The notes under the pieces were generated by a model. That model was not told the origin of the DNA, did no database searches, and saw only the letters and a program-made list of their open reading frames with translations. Positions 1 through 13,091 of a stretch of DNA of 64,000 nucleotides are shown in pieces (position 1 is the stretch's first letter; every line of letters starts with the position of its first letter). This DNA is from Aphrophora alni. Taxonomy: Eukaryota > Arthropoda > Insecta > Hemiptera > Aphrophoridae. Location of the stretch: positions 87,872,385 to 87,936,384 of the forward strand of contig OY740774.1 in assembly GCA_963513935.1 (NCBI GenBank), written 5' to 3'. The position numbers were made by a program, and so were the translations under genes.

Positions 1-180
1 AAACAAGACAAGAGCATTAATATTCTTTAAAGGAGTTTTTTATTTTAATGTTTACAGAAAAGTATACTATTTTCTATATACATTAAATTAGTTTATTTTT
101 AAATTGTAGAACGAGGTCACATCCTGCAAGAGAAATCAACACTTGCTTAGTTTACACTATAAAAAATGGGAAAATAAACG
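1..180 (+). repeat. Dispersed repeat family A, 3' part
   Basis: This matches the 3' part of family A seen again at 740-885 and 16,900-17,000: a TTTACAGAAA stretch, a GTAGAACG segment, then CACATCCTGCA and a TTAGTTTACAC ending. The rest of the copy would lie outside the window or was lost. No coding frame is visible. Confidence 0.55.
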
Positions 181-299
181 TTATTTATAAATCTATTTCT
201 TCTATAAGTAAACAAGCATATTTATTTTAATAAAGAAATCGTTCCTGAATATACATGGCAGGTTAGGTTACGTTAGCATCTTTCTTCATCTTGTCTTTA

Positions 300-510
300 A
301 TTAGATCGTACTTTCCATCATTCCCATCAGGTCTCTAGACAAACTCTTGTTGTCTTCCGATCCTGACATATTTGGATGTATTTAGGGGTTAGGGGTCTCT
401 ATTTTATGGTCTTTCCGGGTTTTTTTAAAGGCAAAATACCATGCTGTCATCATCGCCTTTAGAAAAGGGAATAACGTAAAAACCCAAAGCCCTCCAAATC
501 TCTAATAGGA
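300..510. repeat. Dispersed repeat family B, broken pieces in both orientations
   Basis: The left part reads as plus-strand family B (CATCAGGTCTCT, then a pyrimidine-rich stretch and CCGATCCTGAC). From about 445 a minus-strand piece follows (TCATCATCGCCTTTAG, then TCTCTAATAGG). The two pieces face each other, so this is either a rearranged copy or two partial insertions. Confidence 0.5.
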
Positions 511-544
511 TTAACGTTGAAAGGGAGCAATCAAAATAATGAAC

Positions 545-885
545 AAATAATTACCACCGACAAGTTTGCTACTCTGTACTTGTAATAATTGAAAACGTAA
601 AACTACTTCCTCAATAACGTATGTTAAAGTCAGTTTATAAACAATCTATAAGTATGCAATTAGTCATTTGTGTAGCTATTCAAGCGAGGATATCTTTCGA
701 TGTACATACATTGCTAGTCTCTAACGGTCTCACTGTTTCTCAATTTAAAGAAATGTACACTATTTCCTTCGTTAAAATAACTAGTTTATTTCTAAAGTGT
801 AGGACGAGTCGGCACATCCTACATAGAAGAATGTCCAATCGCTTAGTTTACATTTTGTTTATACAAAATGAAAGTAAAACATATT
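545..885 (+). repeat. Dispersed repeat family A copy
   Basis: The order of blocks is the same as in the better copies at 16.5 and 24.2 kb: CTCTGTACT, a CATCCTCAATA-like segment (here TTCCTCAATAA), CAGTTTATAAACAATC, TTTCGATGT, then a GTAGGA...TCCTAC inverted repeat at about 799-823. The open frame at 621-890 falls entirely within this repeat and is not supported as a gene. Confidence 0.65.
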
Positions 886-1429
886 TATAACTCAGTAAAC
901 AGTATGGATAAGTAAACAGACATTTATATTGACCAAACAAATCGTTAGAGAAATACATGACAGGTTAAAAATGTGAAAGCAAGCATCTATTGACACGCAT
1001 GACAGTTACAAACAATCCACTTCTTGACGTGATGAATCTATTATTGACGTCTGAATACGAAAATACCGTAGAGACGGTTTTAAATAATGCAAGTCAGTGG
1101 AAGGACGTGAGGCCCAAAACTGATGGACTGACTCATGATCCTTTTTGTGAAATATTTTATGTATTGGACAGCAACAAGCAAAGTGTTTGTACAAAAGGAA
1201 CGATTCTACCACCTTATAATGTAAGGTATAAAAGAAAATTGTAAGAGTATGTAGGGTTTAAACATTTTTAAATTAGTAGTACAGTTAAAAAATTATATCT
1301 TTTATTTAAATAATTATAAGAAGTTTATTAGTGGAATAAATAAAGTAAAATTTGATTTTAAGTATTAATAAAAATTATGTATCTTTATTCATTGATTATT
1401 TACACTCTTACTTTCGCTTAATCTTTTGA
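886..1429. other. AT-rich stretch, nothing identified
   Basis: There is an 84-codon plus-strand open frame at 990-1,244, and an opposite-strand frame overlaps it. Neither shows a recognisable domain, a convincing start context or splice signals. I do not call a gene here. Confidence 0.4.
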
Positions 1430-2540
1430 GGTTTACGAAGGCCTGGTGTGTACAATTAAATGTCAAATTCAACATCAGCTCACCAAAAGACATATATGTA
1501 TATGAGTTTCATCGATATTAGACAATAACTCAAGTGTTATTAAATTGATATTAGTAATTCTTATATTCAAATAGTCAAATGGTTTTTAGATGTGAGAAAT
1601 ATAACTAAGAGGTAGGATTGATTAACATTTTAATACATTTTGCAGGCTAATACCTATATTAAAATAATCTAAATGGTGACATAGTAAAGAATATAAGTAA
1701 GGGGTAAAGTAGCCAAATTCGATACTCATATATTGTTTAAAAAAGTAACTATTCCTAAGTGTTCTGGTAGATATGAGGTTTTAGTCGTCGTTTTTCTAAT
1801 AAAAAACGACATTAAGATCGTGATTTCGAGTCCAATCGTAATTTTATATATAAGTAAAACCCAGTGTCAAATTCCAATACACCGACATAAATATATGTTA
1901 TTGGTTTCAACAAAATCGAATAAGAATTCAATTTTTAAATAAATTTGTAATTTATTCATATTGTAGGGTAGTAGCCACCAAGGTTGCGTTAGATAAATGA
2001 TTACCTTATTCGTCCGTCTCCAATAATCTGTTGTTGTTGTTGTTTTTTTTTTTTTTTTTTTTTCAAATAATTACTAAGTTTGACAGTGTATTTTGATCAT
2101 CAGATATTCACTAAACCCACTACAAACATAGTTACAACCATTAACAAAACGTTAGAAGTTAAATAAAAAAGTTGTTGGATTGTCCAGGTAGATAATTAGA
2201 GTTCTGGCAGACATGAGGTTTAAGTAGTCTTTTAACTTATAAAGTACGGAATTAAGGTCGTGGTATCTAATGCCATCATATAATTCTATTTGGGTTACGG
2301 AGGCTAGGTAAATACAATCCAATGTCAAATTCGATTTACCCAGAAAAATTATAAATATTATTAGTTTCAACAAAATCAGACAAGAATTCAACATTTTAAT
2401 AAATTTTTAAGACTAAGCCTTGTATTCAGATTGTCTAAATAAGCCCTTAATTGAGAAATGTAAATAAAAAGGGTTCTGGTAGACATGAGATTTAAATCTT
2501 CATCTCTAAAATAAATACCAACACTATGGCCGTGTGTTAG
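1430..2540 (+). repeat. Degenerate tandem repeat, about three units of 400-460 bp
   Basis: Blocks recur in the same order: a TGTCAAATTC segment near 1,461, 1,865 and 2,323; a GTTTCAACAAAATC block near 1,906 and 2,366; and a GTTCTGGTAGA...ATGAG block near 1,760, 2,200 and 2,474. Spacing is irregular, so the units have gained and lost bases. The GTTCTGGTAGCCAC block also follows family B at 29.4 and 62.3 kb, so this looks like an eroded array of the same larger unit. A (TTG)n and poly(T) run sits at 2,032-2,063. Confidence 0.5.
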
Positions 2541-2594
2541 AGGAACATCCACGATACAAGTGACGATTTAGTTCTTTCCAACCTTTAGTAAGGC

Positions 2595-2650
2595 GAAAGG
2601 AGGGCCCACCATATATAAACGGTGGTTGACATGAGTGGAAGTTGATAAAG
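2595..2650 (+). repeat. SINE-body fragment
   Basis: GGGCCCACCA followed by AAACGGTGGTTG is the reverse complement of the body of the tRNA-like SINE at 56.2 kb. A similar fragment lies at 10.8 kb. No tRNA-like head is present here. Confidence 0.45.
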
Positions 2651-3814
2651 TAGGTTAGAATTGAATTGTATGGAAAACATCTATTTTTATATTATTATGT
2701 TGTTTTTATAAAACACTACTTTTTACGAAGATACTACTGTCTCTATTTTTTTAATATTTTTTTTTTAAACAGATGTATAAAAAGCTAATTATATCAATGT
2801 TTTGGTAAAATCTGAAGATGTCGGGTATGAATCAATATGAGAAACTTTTTAAGTTCAACAGACATTAATAGTTTAAACGACTTCTTTAGAAACAAATAGA
2901 ATTAATATAATTTGCTAGTTTTTCTTGATTTCCTTAGTTTTTTTTAACTATGTTTTGTTCTGTTTTTCATGTATTATCTTTCTTTTCTAGTATCTTTTTC
3001 AATTGACAAGAAATGTAGTATTGTGTATTTTATGATTATTTATAACATGTGTATCTTTTTTAATATTAAAAACGTATATTTTCACTGTATTTACATTTAA
3101 ACTATGCATCCAAGTGATGAACACATCCTTGCTAAGGACGAAATCGTCAACACAAAATTCGCACCCAAACAAATATATTTATCTATTCAGTTTTCTAATA
3201 TATTGCGTCTATAATTAAGGGTAATTGTTAAAAAATACCAATAAATTTTAGTATGTAATTAACTGAACTAACATTTGCATAGGAATTTTTTTTTCGATAG
3301 CCTACAGTACATCTTGGACAATTATTAGTATATTGCATCTACAAATGAGCGATAAATTAAAGTAGATAACTGAACTAATATTTGCATTGGAATCTACTGG
3401 AGCAGCAGAATACTTTAAAATACTGAAAACGTCATTAAACTATGCATTATAGGTGTAAATAACCTGTCGTTTACACTACCCCACGGTAAAATTATGAACT
3501 GGGTGTGTTAATGAAATACCTATCATAATCTTCAAGTTTAAGTGGTACTTCACATGCGTTTCGAGTCTTTAGACTAGTTTTATTGAAACGATTTAATTTA
3601 AAACTTCACTTCCTGATCCTTGCAGTTCAAAAAATGTAATTAAAAAATAGCAGCCATATTAAATAGTTTTTTTTTTTTTTGTTCATATCTCAAACATTCA
3701 AGTTCTTTTCGTTAATAGTCTACCATTACATTTTTACACTTTACTCCTCTGATATTAAAAACTGACCGAAGTGTTATTAAACTTATAACACCCTAAATTA
3801 TAGATCAAGATCTG
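2651..3814. other. AT-rich stretch, nothing identified
   Basis: This stretch is very AT-rich with several poly(T) runs (for example 3,669-3,680). I found no coding frame, RNA gene or clear element. Confidence 0.5.
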
Positions 3815-6800
3815 GCAGGGCTGAGACACCGACCACGAGCGTAGTGATTGGAAACCTTCACATAAGTATCCTTTGATACACGTTAGGACCGACACACCGA
3901 CACGATTTAAGACATCCTAGGACCGAGACACTGACACGAGCGTAGTGAGTGGCGATTTCACATAAGTATCCCTTTAAGACACGCTAGGACGACACACTGA
4001 CACGAGCTAAGTGAGTAGAGACTCCTTCACATAAGTATACTTTTGAGACACGCTAAGGGCGAGACACTGACACCAGCTGAGTGAGTAGAGACTCCTTCAC
4101 ATAAAGTATCCCTTTAAAACACGCTAGGGGCGAGACACTGACACCAGCTTAGTAAGTGGAGACTCCTTCACATAATTATACCTTAAAGACACGCTAGGGG
4201 CGAGACACTGACACCAGCTTAGTGAGTAGAGACTCCTTCACATAAAGTATCCCTTTAAAACACGCTAGGGGCGAGACACTGACACCAGCTTAGTAAGTGG
4301 AGACTCCTTCACATAATTATACCTTAAAGACACGCTAGGGGCGAGACACTGACACCAGCTTAGTGAGTAGAGACTCCTTCACATAAAGTATCCCTTTAAA
4401 ACACGCTAGGGGCGAGACACTGACACCAGCTTAGTAAGTGGAGACTCCTTCACATAATTATACCTTAAAGACACGCTAGGGGCGAGACACTGACACCAGC
4501 TTAGTGAGTAGAGACTCCTTCACATAAAGTATCCCTTTAAAACACGCTAGGGGCGAGACACTGACACCAGCTTAGTAAGTGGAGACTCCTTCACATAATT
4601 ATACCTTAAAGACACGCTAGGGGCGAGACACTGACACCAGCTTAGTGAGTAGAGACTGCTTCACATAAAGTATCCCTTTAAAACACGCTAGGGGCGAGAC
4701 ACTGACACCAGCTTAGTAAGTGGAGACTCCTTCACATAATTATACCTTAAAGACACGCTAGGGGCGAGACACTGCACCAGCTTAGTGAGTGGAGACTCCT
4801 TCACATAATTATACCTTAAAGACACGCTAGGGGCGAGACACTGACACCAGCTTAGTAAGTGGAGACTCCTTCACATAATTATACCTTAAAGACACGCTAG
4901 GGGCGAGACACTGACACCAGCTTAGTGAGTAGAGACTCCTTCACATAAAGTATCCCTTTAAAACACGCTAGGGGCGAGACACTGACACCAGCTTAGTAAG
5001 TGGAGACTCCTTCACATAATTATACCTTAAAGACACGCTAGGGGCGAGACACTGCACCAGCTTAGTGAGTGGAGACTCCTTCACATAATTATACCTTAAA
5101 GACACGCTAGGGGCGAGACACTGACACCAGCTTAGTAAGTGGAGACTCCTTCACATAAATATACCTTAAAGACACGCTAGGGGCGAGACACTGACACCAG
5201 CTTAGTAAGTGGAGACTCCTTCACATAATTATACCTTAAAGACACGCTAGGGGCGAGACACTGACACCAGCTTAGTGAGTAGAGACTCCTTCACATAAAG
5301 TATCCCTTTAAGACACTCTAGAGGCGAGACACTGACACCAGCTTAGTAAGTGAAGACCTCTTCACATAATTATACCTTAAAGACACGCTAGGGGCGAGAC
5401 ACTGACACCAGCTTAGTAAGTGGAGACTCCTTCACATAATTATACCTTTAAGACACGCTAGGGGCGAGACACTGACACCAGCTTAGTGAGTAGAGACTCC
5501 TTCACATAATTATACCTTTAAGACACGCTAGGGGCGAGACACTGACACCAGCTTAGTGAGTAGAGACTGCTTCACATAAAGTATCCCTTTAAAACACGCT
5601 AGGGGCGAGACACTGACACCAGCTTAGTAAGTGGAGACTCCTTCACATAATTATACCTTAAAGACACGCTAGGGGCGAGACACTGACACCAGCTTAGTGA
5701 GTAGAGACTCCTTCACATAAAGTATCCCTTTAAAACACGCTAGGGGCGAGACACTGACACCAGCTTAGTAAGTGGAGACTCCTTCACATAATTATACCTT
5801 AAAGACACGCTAGGGGCGAGACACTGACACCAGCTTAGTGAGTAGAGACTGCTTCACATAAAGTATCCCTTTAAAACACGCTAGGGGCGAGACACTGACA
5901 CCAGATTAGTAAGTGGAGACTCCTTCACATAATTATACCTTAAAGACACGCTAGGGGCGAGACACTGCACCAGCTTAGTGAGTGGAGACTCCTTCACATA
6001 ATTATACCTTAAAGACACGCTAGGGGCGAGACACTGACACCAGCTTAGTAAGTGGAGACTCCTTCACATAATTATACCTTAAAGACACGCTAGGGGCGAG
6101 ACACTGACACCAGCTTAGTGAGTAGAGACTCCTTCACATAAAGTATCCCTTTAAAACACGCTAGGGGCGAGACACTGACACCAGCTTAGTAAGTGGAGAC
6201 TCCTTCACATAATTATACCTTAAAGACACGCTAGGGGCGAGACACTGCACCAGCTTAGTGAGTGGAGACTCCTTCACATAATTATACCTTAAAGACACGC
6301 TAGGGGCGAGACACTGACACCAGCTTAGTAAGTGGAGACTCCTTCACATAAATATACCTTAAAGACACGCTAGGGGCGAGACACTGACACCAGCTTAGTA
6401 AGTGGAGACTCCTTCACATAATTATACCTTAAAGACACGCTAGGGGCGAGACACTGACACCAGCTTAGTGAGTAGAGACTCCTTCACATAAAGTATCCTT
6501 TTAAGACACTCTAGAGGCGAGACACTGACACCAGCTTAGTAAGTGAAGACCTCTTCACATAATTATACCTTAAAGACACGCTAGGGGCGAGACACTGGCA
6601 CCAGCTTAGTAAGTGGAGACTCCTTCACATAATTATACCTTTAAGACACGCTAGGGGCGAGACACTGACACCAGCTTAGTGAGTAGAGACTCCTTCACAT
6701 AATTATACCTTTAAGACACGCTAGGGGCGAGACACTGACACCAGCTTAGTGAGTAGAGACTGCTTCACATAAAGTATCCCTTTAAAACACGCTAGGGGCG

Positions 6801-8980
6801 AGACACTGACACCAGCTTAGTAAGTGGAGACTCCTTCACATAATTATACCTTAAAGACACGCTAGGGGCGAGACACTGCACCAGCTTAGTGAGTGGAGAC
6901 TCCTTCACATAATTATACCTTAAAGACACGCTAGGGGCGAGACACTGACACCAGCTTAGTAAGTGGAGACTCCTTCACATAATTATACCTTAAAGACACG
7001 CTAGGGGCGAGACACTGACACCAGCTTAGTGAGTAGAGACTCCTTCACATAAAGTATCCCTTTAAAACACGCTAGGGGCGAGACACTGACACCAGCTTAG
7101 TAAGTGGAGACTCCTTCACATAATTATACCTTAAAGACACGCTAGGGGCGAGACACTGCACCAGCTTAGTGAGTGGAGACTCCTTCACATAATTATACCT
7201 TAAAGACACGCTAGGGGCGAGACACTGACACCAGCTTAGTAAGTGGAGACTCCTTCACATAAATATACCTTAAAGACACGCTAGGGGCGAGACACTGACA
7301 CCAACTTAGTAAGTGGAGACTCCTTCACATAATTATACCTTAAAGACACGCTAGGGGCGAGACACTGACACGAGGTTAGTAAGTGGAGACTCCTTCACAT
7401 AATTATACCTTTAAGACACGCTAGGGGCGAGACACTGACACCAGCTTAGTGAGTAGAGACTCCCTCACATAAAGTATCCCTTTAAGACACTCTAGAGGCG
7501 AGACATTGACACCAGCTTAGTAAGTGAAGACCTCTTCACATAATTATACCTTAAAGACACGCTAGGGGCGAGACACTGACACCAGCTTAGTAAGTGGAGA
7601 CTCCTTCACATAATTATACCTTTAAGACACGCTAGGGGCGAGACACTGACACCAGCTTAGTGAGTAGAGACTCCTTCACATAATTATACCTTTAAGACAC
7701 GCTAGGGGCGAGACACTGACACCAGCTTAGTGAGTAGAGACTCCTTCACATAAAGTATCCCTTTAAGACACTCTAGAGGCGAGACACTGACACCAGCTTA
7801 GTAAGTGAAGACCTCTTCACATAATTATACCTTAAAGACACGCTAGGGGCGAGACACTGACACCAGCTTAGTGAGTAGAGACTCCTTCACATAAAGTATC
7901 CCTTTAAGACACTCTAGATGCGAGACACTGACACCAGCTTAGTAAGTGAAGACCTCTTCACATAATTATACCTTAAAGACACGCTAGGGGCGAGATACTG
8001 ACACCAGCTTAGTGAGTAGAGACTCCTTCACATAAAGTATCCCTTTAAGACACTCTAGAGGCGAGACACTGACACCAGCTTAGTAAGTGAAGACCTCTTC
8101 ACATAATTATACCTTAAATACACGCTAGGGGCGAGACACTGACACCAGCTTAGTAAGTGGAGACTCCTTCACATAATTATACCTTTAAGACACGCTAGGG
8201 GCGAGACACTGACACCAGCTTAGTGAGTAGAGACTCCTTCACATAATTATACCTTTAAGACACGCTAGGGGCGAGACACTGACACCAGCTTAGTGAGTAG
8301 AGACTCCTTCACATAAAGTATCCCTTTAAGACACTCTAGAGGCGAGACACTGACACCAGCTTAGTAAGTGAAGACCTCTTCACATAATTATACCTTAAAG
8401 ACACGCTAGGGGCGAGACACTGACACCAGCTTAGTGAGTAGAGACTCCTTCACATAAAGTATCCCTTTAAGACACTCTAGAGGCGAGACACTGACACCAG
8501 CTTAGTAAGTGAAGACCTCTTCACATAATTATACCTTAAAGACACCCTAGGGGCGAGACACTGACACCAGCTTAGTGAGTAGAGACTCCTTCACATAAAG
8601 TATCCCTTTAAGACACTCTAGAGGCGAGACACTGACACCAGCTTAGTGAGTGGAGACTCCTTCACATAATTATACCTTAAAGACACGACACTGACACCAG
8701 CTTAGTGAGTAGAGACTCCTTCACATAATTATACCTTAAAGACACGCTAGGGGCGAGACACTGACACCAGCTTAGTGAGTGGAGACTCCTTCACATAATT
8801 ATACCTTAAAGACACGCTAGGGGCGAGACACTGACACCAGCTTAGTGAGTGGAGACTCCTTCACATAATTATACCTTAAAGACACGCTAGGGGCGAGACA
8901 CTGACACCAGCTTAGTGAGTGGAGACTCCTTCACATAATTATACCTTAAAGACACGCTAGGGGCGAGACACTAATACGAG
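3815..8980. repeat. Satellite 1: tandem array of a 70/71-bp monomer
   Basis: About 73 tandem monomers. The core reads GACACGCTAGGGGCGAGACA, then CTGACACCAGCTTAGT, GAGACTCC and TTCACATAA. There are two main subtypes. The 70-bp form has AATTATACC after TTCACAT; the 71-bp form has AAAGTATCCC. They often alternate, giving a 141-bp dimer. A third subtype has CTCTAGAGGC with GAAGACCTC. The first three or four monomers (3,815-4,020) are diverged, with CACGAGCGTAGTGAGT in place of the consensus, and the last one breaks off at about 8,975. Diverged edges around a homogeneous centre fit unequal exchange. There are no long open frames. Confidence 0.97.
4651..7260. repeat. Higher-order repeat inside satellite 1 (periods about 1,193 and 911 bp)
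   Basis: Rare marker variants recur at fixed distances. GAGACTGCTTC lies near 4,653, 5,564, 5,845 and 6,757. TCACATAAATATACC lies at 5,151, 6,344 and 7,255. A form of the monomer lacking two bases (ACACTGCACCAG) lies near 4,770, 5,055, 5,965, 6,245, 6,870 and 7,155. The differences are 1,192-1,193 bp (17 monomers) and 911-912 bp (13 monomers), so multi-monomer blocks have been copied within the array. Confidence 0.85.
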
Positions 8981-10700
8981 TGAAACCTTTTTAATTCATA
9001 CATATCTGCGAGGCCAGTCAGGACCTAGTCGGTGTCAAGAGAGTAGTAACATACATAATTACAAGGTTCAGTGATCTGTGTAACAACTGTTTGTAACAAA
9101 TTTACACTACTGGGCTAGACATATGATAACCAAAACTATTTAACATATCCTACATGGCCCAAGAAACCAACTATTAGGCATTACATTGTGATAATCTATT
9201 TATATTACATCGTATGATGGGGCTGAATAAGTACCATGATTATAAACTTAGCCGGTTTATAATTAATATTTTATTCAATATCGGCGTCCATTGTTTATTT
9301 TAACTTTTTTTGCTGACAATTACAGAACTGACATTTTTAGTGAGGAATAGTTTTGTCTCGTTTTTATGTGATTTTGGAGATGTGTGAGTGAGAAAGTTTG
9401 TGCAATGTTTTTACACCGTTTATTATTGAATCTAGTTATTATCTCTCGGTTTGTGAGTTTTACAATGACCGGTTAGTTGTAGTCTACTGGTATTTATTTG
9501 AGCAAAACAAACGTTAATTAAAAGATCTTGACGAAGACAGGTATGCTGTTAATAACATTCTTACGTAGGCTACTGATGAACCAAATACCTTAAGCTTCTT
9601 TACAATATCCTAAACAATTGGAAATCTTTTCCCAGCCATCAAGGATATATCCTTTATCTGTACTAACAATGTCAAATAAATACTCTCCCAATGCTTCTCC
9701 CGAGTCTCTTTTAATATGTCAGAAGAGTAACGTGTAACGTACAAAAATAAAATTTGAGTTTTTAAAGAGTTTCTGCTGTAGTTGTCCTGCAACTGCCAAT
9801 GAGCACTGTGGTGAAATTCATTATTCTCACCCTCATATCCTACAGTCCGAAATTGGGTTCTGACTTTTTTATCCTGCCTCAACTCTCTCTATTCGCAATC
9901 CCACCATCTCTCACATTCGCAGAAACAGCATTATTTGTTTTTCTTAGACGGTCTTTTGGTTAGTTACGTTCCAAATTTATCATAAGGTCCTGTTGTCCAT
10001 TGTCACAACATCGCTAGCGCATTTCAACATCTTTAGTTTTATGTATATTTCAACCATTGTTTAAAGTGACAGTATATCTCATTTGCTATATCTTCATTCT
10101 TCGTAACTTATATCAACCTCGTGAGCTTTCTTTCGCATATCTTCAGGTTTTTCAGTGCTCTTTAATTATCAAGTTTTCATTAGAATACCTTAGGATTGGT
10201 CACACTAAAGTTGTGTATATGCTCATTGTTTATTTCCTTGGCATAAATGTAGGCATAACAACTCTAGTTTTTTGTCTAGAGTTGTAGTTCTCGTTATATC
10301 CCCTCTTTCAATTACTGATTTCAGTTTTCATGATTTTTGTTGTTTTAGTTTGTATTTTATAGGTTACGTTTATTTTGTATGAATATTAAGATTAATGTAA
10401 GGAATTTGAATTGTTTATTTTAATTACAGCCTTTTTTTTTATTTTTTAGTCGTCAGACAAATGTATTTATAATTTAATTATCTGAATTGTGTGTATTTTA
10501 TTTTATTAGTTTTCATCATTATTATGTTATGTAATTTGAATAATGTATTTAATTTGTTTTGTACTGTTTTATTTTGTTGCTTTGAGGTTGGGTACTATAG
10601 AGGACTGACCCGTCTTAACTCCGCCCCATAAAATAAAGGCATATCAATCTTCAGTTATCGTTTCTAGGTACGTCAAACAGCTGACCGCTTCCATACATTC
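8981..10700. other. Non-coding stretch after satellite 1
   Basis: No gene found. At 9,370-9,430 a GTGAGTGAGAAAGTTTGTGC segment recurs in similar form at 16,073 and 32,655, marking a low-copy dispersed repeat. The 90-codon minus frame at 9,610-9,882 and the plus frame at 10,057-10,287 match nothing I recognise and have no gene-like context. Confidence 0.45.
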
Positions 10701-10704
10701 GTCT

Positions 10705-10885
10705 TCCATATGTTTGTTTTCCTCTTGACGGGTAGACTTTGCCTGACATCATTTTTGTTTTATTCAAGTTGTGGTAAATCAGCGAGAGGCCCACATTAAA
10801 TAAACGATGGTTGACACTAGTGGAAGTGTTTCCTCACGACTGGTAGACTTTGCTGAACTTTATTTTTGATTTATCTACATGTATT
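10705..10885 (+). repeat. SINE-body fragment between imperfect direct repeats
   Basis: A TCCTC...GGTAGACTTTG block at about 10,720-10,760 is repeated at about 10,831-10,870. Between them lies GGCCCACATTAAATAAACGA followed by TGGTTG, matching the SINE body at 2.6 and 56.2 kb. The arrangement is either a local duplication or an insertion with duplicated flanks. Confidence 0.4.
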
Positions 10886-12886
10886 GATAATCCTGCCCCT
10901 TCGTACTTGTGTACATATTTCGCCACCGCACTCAATCAGGTTATGATTGCTATACCATCAGTGTATGGTGTGTATGTACCCCTGAGCTAACTGCATCCAT
11001 TTTTCTCATTACATATTCTTGAGCCAGGTTTAATAGGAGCCAGACAGTCACCTCGTTTCAGACTCTGAGTGAGCTCAAATAGTTAAATGTTTTAAGTTTC
11101 GTTTCTCAAATATTAACTTGTTCATTCGTTTTAAGCTAGGATAAAACATAACCTCAATTAAGCTATACATTTATCAGTTAAAAACATCTGTTTAAATCGT
11201 TGTAATTTGGTAAATTGGTATATTTAAAAATAAATTCAATTAAAAGACTTCCTACAGTGGAAAACACCAACAAATAGTTTTTTGGAGTTTATCAAAGTAC
11301 GACTCGTTAGCAACGTTTTAGTGAATTGAGAAGTAAAGGAATGATGTCCTTAGTGGATTGCAGCGTTAAGGAGGTGTGTCGTATAGTCAAATTGCATTAA
11401 GGAAAATATTTAATATAAAACACCGTTGATCTTTAAAATTTTAAAATAATGTTCTTTTTATTTTTAAAATTGTTTTCCTCGGAAGTAACGTTTTCTATTG
11501 TTCCATTCAAATACAAACTTTAGTTCACTCAGTGTAACATGATATATTATAAAACTTTTACATTCACCTCGACAAACAAAGTTCACGAAGAAGTAAGTTT
11601 GTTTAACTTTTCAACAAATATAATCTATAGATTTTTCTGTTGTAACAAGCGGGACAGTTATGCTAATTAATATTTAAAGTGTAGGTTACATATTAAATTA
11701 CATTTACTTGCTCTTCGTGTATTGTTGTTATAATAAAGTTTTAACTTAGCAAAGAAAGGAAGTTGTATTTAAACACGTATTATTATTTGTTATTTGGTTC
11801 ACTTACTGATCACCAAAACTATAACTCACCAAAAAGAACTTTTTTTAACAAGATTAAACATCCATGATAAATACCCAATCTTTTGGTATTTCTACAGTCT
11901 GTTAAGCAGTTGCAGCTAAACGCTAAGACCAATTTTTATGAAATTTACAAATAATTTTTTTTTTCAACTTTGACGAATGTTGTGTGTACAAGGTTGTTTT
12001 TTATTTTATTTTGTTTTAAAATGGCGGCTATTGAAACAGTTCCTGCACCATTTAAAAGCAATGTCGCGAATTTTTCGACTATTTTTAAGACTTGCCCTTC
12101 GAATTAATGAATATAATAGTGTTAGTCTTACTGCAATTTTCAAAAATTTAATTTAGAACGGTTTTTTTCTTCCACAGCAAACACATTTCTGACCAACAAG
12201 TTTTAAATTAAACTGTGGAAAAACATTTCATAAATATTTTCACCCATCCCAAAACCAAATAAAAACTAACCAAAACTAACCGTAACCAAAAAAATGACAT
12301 TTCGCTAATCAAAAAGTGAAAATGTACCATGCACGGAGTCTATAGAAAACAATATTTAGGGCCTATATATTTTGATATGGACCTAAACTTGCTTCCCTTG
12401 TTCCATAAATACGTCATCATTGTAAATGTCACTTTTTTTTAATTGCGCTTCTTTTAACGGTGGTCAAGGCACACGTTTGTTTTTACCAATTATTACTGTG
12501 GGATTCTACTAAAATTTGAACTAAATCGGTGAACCCGGTTTTGGGATATTTAGTATTTTATAATACCCCATATCTGATTTTTTTCCTTTTGTAGATCTCT
12601 CACGAACTACAATTTTTGGAGATACTGCTACCAATACGCTTTGTTTTGTCGTTAGAAGCTATAATTGAGCAAAATTTCATCAATTTCGTTTCACGCGATT
12701 TTGAGGAAATCGTAACTTAGTATTTTTTTTCTTGCTTGTTTCCCAAATTTGAGGAATCAAACAAACGTCCCGAGATTTGGCAAAAATATGCCCATACATA
12801 TTTGTAGTGACATTTTATTCAAATCGGCCTACTATCAGACCGGTTAGACTTACTGAGCTCAAATCTGGAGATGTACGAAAGACTCG
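10886..12886. other. Non-coding stretch, nothing identified
   Basis: The sequence is AT-rich with scattered homopolymer T runs. I saw no coding frame above background and no clear member of the repeat families named elsewhere in this window. Confidence 0.45.
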
Positions 12887-13091
12887 AATCGTCTGTTAAT
12901 TCAACGTTACCGAAATGGTATCATTCGCTCAAACCAATGCAGGATTGTACCAACGAAACAACGATCTACATTCAGATCTAGATCTCAAAATCGTTGATGA
13001 AATCATCAAGGACTCTGCACTGCTACATAAGAAGAGACATTACCTAATGGCGATAGACCAATCGAACCTTCTAGTAATTGGTTCACTCTAA
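12887..13091 (+). pseudogene. Jockey-clade LINE ORF2 carboxy-terminal relic
   Basis: This is a relic of the C-terminal tail of a non-LTR retrotransposon reverse transcriptase protein (ORF2). From 12,921 one frame reads through YQRNNDLHSDLDLK and VDEIIKD to a stop at 13,089-13,091. Just upstream, in another frame, SNRLLIQRYRNGIIR is visible. Both segments correspond in order to the tail at 61.2-61.5 kb on the minus strand (SNRLLVQRSQNSVIRAMTNA, then YQRNDDLHSDLNLK), so the two loci belong to one family. The break between segments is a frameshift. Known family knowledge: Jockey-type ORF2 proteins end with a conserved WY.RN..LH.DL motif. Only the last 60-70 residues survive. The copy is dead, with no reverse transcriptase domain beside it. 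Confidence 0.75.

Noticed and set aside
990..1244. 84-codon plus-strand frame as a small gene
   Set aside because: No recognisable domain, no supporting context, and an overlapping frame on the other strand. The length is expected by chance in this much sequence.
3815..8980. CRISPR-like array of repeats
   Set aside because: Monomers are contiguous with no unique spacers, and the context is eukaryotic. This is a satellite.
9610..9882. 90-codon minus-strand frame
   Set aside because: No domain recognised, and the region shows no compositional shift as seen at the LINE relics.
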